A DNA stretch of 7,622 nt from Pseudomonadota bacterium. GTDB taxonomy: Bacteria > Desulfobacterota > Desulfovibrionia > Desulfovibrionales > Desulfovibrionaceae. Every line of letters starts with the position of its first letter. Position 1 is the stretch's first letter. This document shows positions 1 through 5,557 of the stretch, piece by piece. The position numbers and the translations under genes are program-made. The DNA is taken from the NCBI GenBank assembly GCA_023417745.1, contig JAEZEM010000405.1:1-7622 (forward strand). Direction: 5' to 3'. The notes under the pieces are model-generated. The model ran no database searches and was not told the DNA's origin. It worked only from the letters and a program-made list of their open reading frames with translations.

Positions 1-30
1 CACAATCCAGGCTTCGTCGACAAAACGCAT
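1..30 (-). CDS. obg: Probable GTPase Obg/CgtA, N-terminal 10 codons only
   Basis: Only the first ten residues, MRFVDEAWIV, are in the window; the rest lies beyond the left edge. The start is well supported: ATG is at 28-30 (minus strand) with GGAGG (complement of 35-39) four bases upstream. From memory, MRFVDEA or MKFVDEA is the typical beginning of the Obg fold, a ribosome-assembly and stress-related GTPase, and Desulfovibrio-type Obg proteins start this way. Ten residues cannot prove the identity. In many bacteria obg follows rplU and rpmA; here the gene upstream is ktrA, which ends 158 bases away with a hairpin between, so this gene probably has its own promoter. I could not find a convincing -35/-10 pair for it. 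Confidence 0.55.
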   Translation of the reverse strand, partial: MRFVDEAWIV

Positions 31-102
31 GGGACCTCCAGGATGCCGGCGCGGCTTGGCGTCGGTCCCGGAAAGGACCAACGGCGCGCCGCGATATGCC
101 GT

Positions 103-118
103 GCCGCCAGGGGGCGGC
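103..118. repeat. 6-bp GC hairpin between ktrA and obg
   Basis: GCCGCC and GGCGGC flank a 4-base loop. On the plus strand GTTTATT follows, a poor T tract, and no plus-strand gene precedes it. On the minus strand it would lie in the obg leader. A second small inverted repeat, GGTCC-N6-GGACC, lies at 64-79, nearer the obg start. Their roles are unknown; in DNA this GC-rich such repeats can arise by chance. Confidence 0.2.
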
Positions 119-168
119 GTTTATTGCGGGGGGAGGCGGCCTTTAAACAATGCCGCGCCGTTTGGCAA

Positions 169-186
169 GCCGGCCTTCCGGCCGGC
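169..186 (-). terminator. Hairpin just after ktrA stop, possible terminator
   Basis: Read on the minus strand, a perfect 7-bp stem (GCCGGCC/GGCCGGC) closes on a GGAA tetraloop of the stable GNRA type and starts two bases after the ktrA stop codon. The following bases (TTGCCAAACGG) lack a real T tract, so intrinsic termination would be weak. It may instead protect the 3' end of the ktrBA message or act with Rho. Confidence 0.4.
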
Positions 187-188
187 CG

Positions 189-842
189 TCAGGGACGCAG
201 CCGGGCCAGCCGATCCTCGCGGCCGACGATGACGAGCTTGTCGCCCTGGCCCAGTTCCTCGTCGGCCCGGGGGATGAACGAATAATGGTCCTCGCCGGCC
301 CGCTTGCGGGCGATGACCTGGACCTGATGCTTGTTGGTGAGATCGAGCTGGCGCAGGGTCCGGCCGGCCCAGTCGTCGATGCCGATCTCCTTGAGCGCCA
401 CGTCCTTGTCCATGGGCAGATACTCGATCAGCCCGGGGCTGGCGAGTTGGTGGGCCATGTTTTTCGCGGCAAAGCGCTCGGGGATGAACACGTTGTCCAC
501 GCCGATCTTGTGCAGCAGCTTCTCGTGGTCCGTGGAAATGGCCTTGACCCAGACCTGGGGCACGCCGAGTTCCTTGAGGTAGAGGGAAATGAGGATGCTC
601 GCCTCCATGGAATGGCCCACGGAAACCACCACATGAGACATTTCGTCCACATGGATCTGCTCCAGGGCTTTTTTGTCCCGGGCGTCGAGCTGGTAGACCT
701 GGGTAAAGACGTTCTGGGCGTTTTTGACCTTGTCCCCGTCGCCGTCGACGCCAAGCACCTCGCGCCCGAGTTCCATCAGGCACCGGCCCAGATGAAACCC
801 GAACTTGCCCAGTCCGATGATGCAGATCCGTTCCTCGGCCAT
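189..842 (-). CDS. ktrA: KtrA-type potassium uptake regulatory subunit (RCK protein)
   Basis: This 217-residue protein is the cytosolic gating ring of a Ktr/Trk-type potassium uptake system, about the usual length of KtrA (about 220). Residues 5-120 form an RCK N-terminal Rossmann domain with the nucleotide motif GLGKFG (10-15) and an acidic residue, D33, at the end of the second strand. In the family this site binds ATP/ADP or NAD(H) and controls channel opening. Residues about 135-217 form an RCK C-terminal (TrkA-C) domain, from ALKEIGIDDWAG to KLVIVGRED. There is no membrane segment, as expected. The ATG at 842 is chosen because the open frame extends far upstream only as a shadow of ktrB; the fold begins at once (ERICIIGLG) and GGAGGGAG lies five to six bases before it. 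The start is 47 bases after the ktrB stop, so the two are very probably co-transcribed. Confidence in family is high; the choice of KtrA over TrkA rests on the single RCK unit (TrkA has two) and the KtrB-like partner. Confidence 0.93.
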   Translation of the reverse strand: MAEERICIIGLGKFGFHLGRCLMELGREVLGVDGDGDKVKNAQNVFTQVYQLDARDKKALEQIHVDEMSHVVVSVGHSMEASILISLYLKELGVPQVWVKAISTDHEKLLHKIGVDNVFIPERFAAKNMAHQLASPGLIEYLPMDKDVALKEIGIDDWAGRTLRQLDLTNKHQVQVIARKRAGEDHYSFIPRADEELGQGDKLVIVGREDRLARLRP

Positions 843-889
843 GCGCTCCCTCCGCCCGACCGGCGCGCCGCGCCCGGCCGGAAAAACCG

Positions 890-2266
890 TTATCCGATCA
901 TCATGCCCTGTTCGGGCCACCGGTAGCGCCGGGGCTCCTCGAAACCCTGAAGCACCGACAGGAAGAGAATCGGCCCCAGCCGGCCCACGAACATGAGCAT
1001 GATGATGACCAGCTTGCCGGCCGGCGTGAGACTGGGGGTGATGCCCGTGGTCAGGCCCACCGTGCCGAAAGCCGACACCACTTCGAAAAGGATTTCCAGA
1101 AACCGTCCGCCGGCTTCCACATGGGGAGCCACCGCGCCCTCGGTGAAGCACATGAGCAGCACCGAGACCAGCACCAGCCCGAGAGCGAAGATGGTCAGCG
1201 TCACGGCCCGGTCCACGGTGTCGTCGTCCACGGCGTAGCGCCCGACCACCGCCTGCTTGCGGCCGAACATCTTGGCCCGACCGAAAGCCGCCAGCACCTG
1301 GAAGGTGGTGGTCTTGACCCCGCCGGCGCAGGAACCCGGCGAGCCGCCGATGAACATCAAAAGGATCATGATGACCAGGGAGGCGTCGGCCATGCGGCCG
1401 ATGTCGATGGTGTTGAATCCGGCCGTGCGGCAGGTGACGGACTGGAACAGCGCGGCCATGGTCTTGTCGAGCAGCGACAACTCGCCGTAGCGGCCGCCCA
1501 GGAACTCGCCGCAGGCGATCATGGCCGCACCGGCAAAAACCAGGAAGGCGGAGACGGCGAACACCGTGCGAGCCTGCCAGGACAGGGCCAGGGGCCGCCG
1601 GCCCGAAGCCGCGCCGGCCAATCGGAGCAGCCGGTCCTTGGCCGCCCGGTAGCCTTCGATGAGCACGGCAAATCCCAGGCCGCCGCTGACGATGAGCCAC
1701 ATGATCACGAGGTTGACCCCGGGGTTTTCGGCATAGGCCACGAGATTGTCGGGCCTTAGCCCGAAACCGGCGTTGCAAAAGGCCGAGACCGAATGGAACA
1801 CGGCGGAAAAAGGGGCGAAGCCCACGGGATCAAAGGCGTAGAGGGAAATCGCTCCCACGGCCTCGATAAAGGCCGTGACTGCGGCCATGCGCACCAGAAA
1901 ACGACCCAGGTGGAAGGAAGCGTCATGGAGCAGGCTCTGGCCCACGGCGATATGGTCGGCCAGGGACACCCGGCGTCGCCAGAGATAGAAGATGAGCGTG
2001 GAAAAGGTCATGATGCCCAGGCCCCCGAGCTGGATCAGGGCCAGGATGACGGTGTGCCCGAAGCGGCTGTAGGCCGTGCCGGTGTCGACCACGGCCAGCC
2101 CCGTGACGCAGGCGGCGGAGGTGGCGGTAAAAAGCGCATTGAGAAAGGAAACCGGCTCCCCGGAGCAGCTTATGGGCTGGCACAAGAGGCCGGCCCCGAG
2201 GAAAATGGCGGCGGCGAAAAAATGGATTGGCAAGGCCAGCGGGGTGAAGATCTTTTTCAGCCACAT
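890..2266 (-). CDS. ktrB: KtrB-type potassium uptake channel subunit
   Basis: This 458-residue integral membrane protein belongs to the SKT (Trk/Ktr/HKT) superfamily and should carry potassium, often sodium-coupled, across the inner membrane with KtrA bound on the cytoplasmic side. The four pseudo-repeats and their filter glycines are visible: CVTGL (53-57), CNAGF (164-168), CRTAGFN (279-285) and FGTVGL (400-405). The intramembrane gating loop is GGSPGSCAGG (307-316), followed by VKTTT; it has Cys313 where the usual form, as I remember it, is STAGG. The conserved tail FVGRLGP (426-432) and the end WPEQGMMIG also fit KtrB. The ATG at 2266 is the first in frame after a TAG 18 bases upstream and gives the short N-terminus typical of KtrB rather than TrkH; its Shine-Dalgarno sequence is poor. 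A strong terminator lies 64 bases upstream, so expression may depend on read-through. ktrA follows in the same operon. Confidence 0.95.
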   Translation of the reverse strand: MWLKKIFTPLALPIHFFAAAIFLGAGLLCQPISCSGEPVSFLNALFTATSAACVTGLAVVDTGTAYSRFGHTVILALIQLGGLGIMTFSTLIFYLWRRRVSLADHIAVGQSLLHDASFHLGRFLVRMAAVTAFIEAVGAISLYAFDPVGFAPFSAVFHSVSAFCNAGFGLRPDNLVAYAENPGVNLVIMWLIVSGGLGFAVLIEGYRAAKDRLLRLAGAASGRRPLALSWQARTVFAVSAFLVFAGAAMIACGEFLGGRYGELSLLDKTMAALFQSVTCRTAGFNTIDIGRMADASLVIMILLMFIGGSPGSCAGGVKTTTFQVLAAFGRAKMFGRKQAVVGRYAVDDDTVDRAVTLTIFALGLVLVSVLLMCFTEGAVAPHVEAGGRFLEILFEVVSAFGTVGLTTGITPSLTPAGKLVIIMLMFVGRLGPILFLSVLQGFEEPRRYRWPEQGMMIG

Positions 2267-2322
2267 GGGGGTGTAGGTAGCCTATGCGGCTTGCATTCTC
2301 CAGGGGCGCGCCGGCGTTTCCC

Positions 2323-2350
2323 AAAAAAAGGGGGGCTCGGATGAGCCCCC
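2323..2350 (-). terminator. Strong intrinsic terminator upstream of ktrB
   Basis: On the minus strand, GGGGGCTC and GAGCCCCC form a perfect 8-bp stem (2331-2350) with a 4-base loop, followed by one C and seven T (2323-2329). This is a textbook Rho-independent terminator. It points towards ktrB and lies 57 bases before its start codon. It could end a small RNA, stop read-through from the right, or act as an attenuator in the ktrB leader. There is no T tract on the other side, so it does not work for plus-strand transcripts. Confidence 0.85.
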
Positions 2351-2375
2351 GCGCAGGAGATGAAGGAGAGGTCAA

Positions 2376-2395
2376 AATGATAGGGAGGTATCACT
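2376..2395 (-). other. Stem-loop with CCUCCC loop inside candidate RNA
   Basis: Minus strand AGTGATA, CCTCCC, TATCATT: seven pairs including one G-U, with an exposed hexaloop complementary to GGGAGG, a Shine-Dalgarno-like sequence. The stem is AT-rich, unlike the surrounding genes, and the loop is fully C/U. Confidence 0.45.
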
Positions 2396-2415
2396 TTGCT
2401 CTTGCCTCTTTATAT

Positions 2416-2431
2416 TCCAAATCGCGTGCCA
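2416..2431 (-). promoter_or_regulatory. Sigma-54-like promoter
   Basis: The minus strand reads TGGCACGCGATTTGGA, against the sigma-54 consensus TGGCACG-N4-TTGCW. Every fixed position fits except the C of the -12 GC doublet, which is G; the spacing is exact. The predicted start is near 2405. The lost GC at -12 would normally weaken the promoter. A TATAAA (2409-2414 on the complement) overlaps this start and could serve as a sigma-70 -10 box, but no good -35 sits at 16-18 bases. Confidence 0.45.
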
Positions 2432-2469
2432 AACCGCCGGCTCAGTCGTTTTCTTCAAATACGCTCATC

Positions 2470-2487
2470 AATCTAGGATATTAGATT
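2470..2487. promoter_or_regulatory. Inverted repeat, possible activator site
   Basis: AATCTA-N6-TAGATT is a perfect 6-bp palindromic pair centred about 74 bases upstream of the start predicted from the sigma-54-like promoter. That is near the usual place for an enhancer-binding activator site. The protein that might bind is unknown. Confidence 0.3.
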
Positions 2488-2539
2488 TCAGCAGGCCGGA
2501 GATTTCGAAAAATCCCTTCGGGACAGACCTCCTGATTTA

Positions 2540-2735
2540 CGGCAAAACAGTAAAAACTACGGGAAAAGAGGACTCCTTTCCCCTCCCCGCCCCAAGGCGG
2601 CCTGGCCCTCGGGCCGCCGCCAGGGCCAGCGCCGAGACGCCCAGGAACGCGGCGGCGGCGCAACGGCGGTATCCAGGCTCGGGTCGCGTCCAGGAAAAGC
2701 GCAGACGGCGTCTCGCGGCAACGCACGCGCACCAT
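2540..2735 (-). pseudogene. Possible remnant of a coding sequence (weak)
   Basis: This GC-rich stretch stays open on the minus strand in one frame that lacks a credible start. It has strong G/C at third positions in the middle, ends at a TAA at 2538-2540, and reads roughly RRCAAAAFLGVSALALAAARG, which could be the last membrane helix of a transporter. No ribosome binding site or conserved motif is visible, and two other minus frames are also open here. It may be the 3' stub of a lost gene or just GC-rich spacer. An 8-bp inverted repeat, CTGGCCCT-N12-AGGGCCAG, lies at 2602-2629. Confidence 0.15.
2561..2582 (-). terminator. Hairpin with nearby T run, possible terminator
   Basis: On the minus strand GGGAAAGGA and TCTTTTCCC form nine pairs (one G-U) around a 4-base loop. 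TTTTT (2552-2556) begins four bases after the stem. It could end any transcript that passes the kinase terminator at 2746-2766, or that starts within 2583-2745. The gap before the T run makes it weaker than a classical terminator. Confidence 0.35.
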
Positions 2736-2745
2736 GTATTTTATT

Positions 2746-2766
2746 AAAAAGCAGTATCGAATACTG
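2746..2766 (-). terminator. Short intrinsic terminator after the kinase gene
   Basis: Fourteen bases past the kinase stop, CAGTAT and ATACTG form a 6-bp stem with a 3-base TCG loop (2752-2766), then C and TTTTT (2746-2750), with more A/T beyond. The stem is weak (AT-rich), but its position and T run fit termination of the kinase transcript. Confidence 0.55.
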
Positions 2767-2780
2767 TAAGGACCGCAACA

Positions 2781-5270
2781 CTAGACCCGTCGTCCCGAAA
2801 CGGTCAGCTCCGCCACCATCCGGGCCAGACGGGCCAGGTCGAGAGGCTTTTCAATGTAGTCGTCCATGCCCGCCGCCAGGAACTTTTCCTTGTCGCCGGC
2901 CATGGCGTAGGCGGTCATGGCCACGATGGGCAGTCCGGCCAGCCGGGCGAACTCCGGCGCGGTCCGGATGCGGCGCGTGGCCGCCACCCCGTCAAGCTCG
3001 GGCAGATGGACGTCCATGAGCACCACGTCCACGCTCTCCCGGGCCAGAATGTCCAGGGCCTCCAGGCCGGTGACGGCGGACAGGACGGCAACGCCCTGCT
3101 TCTCCAGATATTGCCGGGCGGCCAGGCGGTTGATGGCGTCGTCCTCCACCAGCAACACCACCGGTCGGCCGTTTTTTAGGGCCGGGCGAGCCGGCGGCGC
3201 GGCCAAAGCCTCCGGGAGTCCGGCCACCGGCGGCGTGCCGGCGGCAACGACCACGGGCAGGCAGCAATACACGGTCGTGCCGCCCGGGGAGTTGTCCACG
3301 GCCAGCTCTCCGCCGAGCAGGGCGACCAGCCGACTGACGATGGACAGCCCCAGCCCCACGCCAAGGCGAGGTTGCTGCTGGGGATGATCGCCCTGGGCAA
3401 AAGGCTCGAAGATCTCCCGCAATCGGCCGTCCGGGATGCCCGCCCCGGTGTCGGCCACGGAAAAGACCAGGGGCGTGCGCCCGTCCGCCCTGGGGCGCAG
3501 GCTCCACAGGTCCACCCGGACAAAGCCCAGGCCCGTGAATTTGATGGCGTTGCCCACGAGATTGAACAGGATCTGCACGAACCTGGCCTCGTCGCTCTCA
3601 ATGCGCGACGGCAGGCCTTCGTGCAGGGTAAATTCCAGGACAAGCCCCTTCTCTCGGGCCACCAGGGAGAACACTTCCATGATGGCGTCGCGCAGGTTGG
3701 CCGTCTCGAAGGGAGCGGCGCGCAGGACCAGCTTGCCGGCCTCAATACGTGACAGATCGAGAATGTCGGAGAGCAGGTCGTTTAAGCGCCGGGTCGATTT
3801 GAGGGCCGCGACCACGTACTCCTGCTGCTCGGCGTCGAGGGCGGTGGTCAGCAGCAGTTCCAGCATGCCGGCCACGCCATTGAGCGGCGTGCGCAGCTCA
3901 TGGCTCATGTTGGCCAGGAAAGCGGACTTGGCCCGGCTGGCCGCCTCGGCCTGATGCTTGGCCTGACGCAGTTCGTCCTCGGCCTGCTTGCGCTCGGTCG
4001 CGTCGTCGATGAGCAGCAAGATATGCGCCTGGCCGCCACGCAGGAAACGGGTCAGACGCCACTCCAGCCAGAACGTCTTGCCAAAGGTGGAAACCACCCG
4101 CACTTCGTCGTGAAACGTCCGGCCGGTCTCCAGGGTTTCCAGAACCTGGGGCAGGATGCTCTTGCCCTGCCAGGACGGCAAGGTATGGAAATTCTGCTCC
4201 AGAAGCGCGTCCTTGTCGCCGCCGACGATGCGGCAGAAACTGGCGTTGACCGAAACGCATTGCCCGTCCCGGTGGTACACGCCGATGCCAAGGGGCGAGG
4301 CCTCAAGAACGGCCTGGTTGAAGGCCAGCAGTTCCTGCAGAGCGGCGGTACGGACGGCCACCAGTTCCTCAAGTTCGGCCTGTTGCCGCCGGGCCGCCTC
4401 CCACTCGCGACGCAGCTTGGCCGCCAGGGCCAGCGACAAAACCAGAATGCCGGCCACGGCCGCCGCCGTGCCCAGGCCCAGAAGCCAGGCCGCCCGGGTC
4501 CAGCGCTGCAGCACGCTTTCCATGGGCAAAGACAGGCACACCGACATGGAAAAGCCCGGCACGGCCTTGGAATGGCTGATGCTGTCGCTGGGAAGCGGAC
4601 AGGGCGCGCCGTCGCCGGGCAGGCGATCCGGTGGAGGATAGGCGGCCAAGGTCACGCCGTCGTCCCGACGCAGGATGATGCTGGCGTCGGCGGGCAGCTT
4701 GAGCGAGGTGTAGATGTCGAGAAAATACTGCACGTCGATGGCCGCCATGAGCACGCCGGCAAAGACCCCCGAGGGGGTGTCGATGCGGCGCGACAGGCTG
4801 ATCATCCAGGCGTTGTTGACCCGGTTGCGCAGCGATTCGGAGATAAAAAGGAAGTCGCCGTCCCCGGTTTTCTGGGCCGTGAAATATTCCCGGTCGGCCA
4901 CCAGGATGCGCGGCGTGGGCCATTCCCGGGAATGGCCGCGCATCCGGCCGTCGGCGTCAAAGGCGAGAAGCGCCTGGCCCTGGAGCAGGCCGCGAAAGTT
5001 GGCCCGCAGGATGTCGTGGATTTTTTCCTCGTCGCTCGGCCAGATCGTCCAGTCGCTTTCCAACTGCATTTTCGCGTCGGAAAGTTTGCTGTTGAGCTCC
5101 TGAAAGGCCAGAGCGGTCTGATTGGCCAGGACAAAGGACAGCCGATCCAGGTCCTTGCCGGCCTCCTCGATCTGGCCGGAGCGCAACATCAACAGCACGC
5201 CGCCGCAGCCCACGACCAGGGCGCAACTCAGCGCGATACCGGCGAACACGACATGAAGACTGGAACGCAT
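2781..5270 (-). CDS. Hybrid sensor histidine kinase (Cache-PAS-HisKA-HATPase-REC)
   Basis: This 829-residue membrane sensor kinase carries its own receiver domain. In order: membrane helix (about 5-28); periplasmic sensor of double-Cache type (about 31-258), with REYF at 127-130, SLSRRID (158-164) and GVFAGVLMAAIDVQYF (168-183); second helix (about 260-283); short coiled coil (286-313); PAS domain (about 314-428); HisKA with the phospho-acceptor His457 in FLANMSHELRTPLNG; N box NLVGNAIKFT (570-579); G1 DTGAGI (607-612); G2 GVGLGLSI (637-644); and receiver domain (703-822) with acidic E709/D710, phospho-acceptor Asp753, Thr786 and Lys808. It should autophosphorylate and pass phosphate to its own receiver; onward transfer needs an HPt protein not seen here. 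The ATG at 5270 is preferred over a TTG at 5276 because GAGAGG lies seven bases before the ATG but only one before the TTG. The Cache ligand cannot be told from sequence. The gene is alone, with its own promoter region and terminator. Confidence 0.95.
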   Translation of the reverse strand: MRSSLHVVFAGIALSCALVVGCGGVLLMLRSGQIEEAGKDLDRLSFVLANQTALAFQELNSKLSDAKMQLESDWTIWPSDEEKIHDILRANFRGLLQGQALLAFDADGRMRGHSREWPTPRILVADREYFTAQKTGDGDFLFISESLRNRVNNAWMISLSRRIDTPSGVFAGVLMAAIDVQYFLDIYTSLKLPADASIILRRDDGVTLAAYPPPDRLPGDGAPCPLPSDSISHSKAVPGFSMSVCLSLPMESVLQRWTRAAWLLGLGTAAAVAGILVLSLALAAKLRREWEAARRQQAELEELVAVRTAALQELLAFNQAVLEASPLGIGVYHRDGQCVSVNASFCRIVGGDKDALLEQNFHTLPSWQGKSILPQVLETLETGRTFHDEVRVVSTFGKTFWLEWRLTRFLRGGQAHILLLIDDATERKQAEDELRQAKHQAEAASRAKSAFLANMSHELRTPLNGVAGMLELLLTTALDAEQQEYVVAALKSTRRLNDLLSDILDLSRIEAGKLVLRAAPFETANLRDAIMEVFSLVAREKGLVLEFTLHEGLPSRIESDEARFVQILFNLVGNAIKFTGLGFVRVDLWSLRPRADGRTPLVFSVADTGAGIPDGRLREIFEPFAQGDHPQQQPRLGVGLGLSIVSRLVALLGGELAVDNSPGGTTVYCCLPVVVAAGTPPVAGLPEALAAPPARPALKNGRPVVLLVEDDAINRLAARQYLEKQGVAVLSAVTGLEALDILARESVDVVLMDVHLPELDGVAATRRIRTAPEFARLAGLPIVAMTAYAMAGDKEKFLAAGMDDYIEKPLDLARLARMVAELTVSGRRV

Positions 5271-5555
5271 CGGCAAGCCTCTCTAAATAACATAAATCCT
5301 GGCGATAATACCTTGCAGTAGCGAAAGAATGCTGACGATTGTCTGGATTCGTTCCTTGCAACGATAATTGCTCTTCCATTGCAATGACATTGTCGCAAAT
5401 CATTTCGCCCAAACACAACCGGTTATTCACCGACCGGCAACCCGCCCCCTCGTTACCCTATCGGTCCAGCAACGCCATTTCAAGCCCGTATCCGGAAAAA
5501 TTCCATTCGACGCGGCATGCAGGCCGGCCTATTCGACGGTTCCGCCAACGCCGCG
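5271..5555. promoter_or_regulatory. Kinase promoter region with TTGCAA-like motifs
   Basis: No gene is supported in these 285 bases, which are clearly more AT-rich than their neighbours. For the kinase (minus strand), TATTAT (complement of 5305-5310) matches five of six bases of a -10 box and predicts a start near 5298, giving a leader of about 28 bases with GAGAGG; no good -35 is visible, so an activator may be needed. Upstream are TTGCAA (5356-5361), the 10-bp palindrome CATTGCAATG (5378-5387), whose centre lies 24 bases away, and ATTG-TC-GCAAAT (5389-5400); TTGCAG (5313-5318) lies inside the promoter. These could be operator copies. CCGGT-N9-ACCGG lies at 5419-5437. Confidence 0.4.
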
Positions 5556-5557
5556 TC
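5496..5557 (-). terminator. Possible terminator at end of GlxA-type regulator gene
   Basis: GACGCGGC (5509-5516 on plus) and GCCGCGTC (5550-5557) are a perfect 8-bp inverted pair that overlaps the stop codon. The 33-base interior includes the palindrome AGGCCGGCCT (5521-5530). On the minus strand TTTTT (5496-5500) follows the stem after eight bases. The structure is larger and looser than a typical intrinsic terminator. Confidence 0.3.

Larger units (their letters stand above)
2323..2405 (-). ncRNA. Candidate small RNA or attenuated ktrB leader
   Basis: Seen directly: a promoter-like element at 2416-2431 predicts transcription from about 2405, and the intrinsic terminator at 2323-2350 would end it after about 83 nt. 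Between them lies a 7-bp hairpin (2376-2395, one G-U pair) that displays CCUCCC in its loop. A linker (2355-2373) then carries CCUCUCC and UCUCCU. These resemble the anti-Shine-Dalgarno end of 16S rRNA (CCUCC). C-rich loops and linkers next to an intrinsic terminator are a known layout of regulatory RNAs that block ribosome binding sites, such as the staphylococcal Rsa family. No convincing coding frame is present. I do not recognise any known RNA or riboswitch family. The alternative is a 5' leader of ktrB whose terminator must be bypassed. Both functions are inference. Confidence 0.4.

Noticed and set aside
843..1778. Apparent 312-codon N-terminal extension of ktrA
   Set aside because: The extension lies inside ktrB in another frame and reads as low-complexity Arg/Gly/His sequence. 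The true ATG at 842 has a good ribosome site and starts the RCK fold.
2323..2405. ydaO (c-di-AMP) or another known riboswitch in front of ktrB
   Set aside because: The region is too short and I see none of the conserved blocks of that class. A covariance-model search would be decisive.
2378..2484. A 35-codon plus-strand frame (MIGRYHFALASLYSK...) with a good AAGGAGAGG ahead of its ATG
   Set aside because: The purine-rich ribosome-site look is simply the complement of the CU-rich segment of the candidate minus-strand RNA. There is no plus-strand promoter, the composition is unlike the real genes, and no family is recognisable. A conserved peptide in relatives would reopen it.
3900..5321. Long plus-strand open frame of 473 codons opposite the kinase
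   Set aside because: It runs antisense through the whole sensor and PAS region of a gene with clear domains. It is Gly/Gln/His-rich with no motif, typical of the mirror frame of a GC-rich gene.
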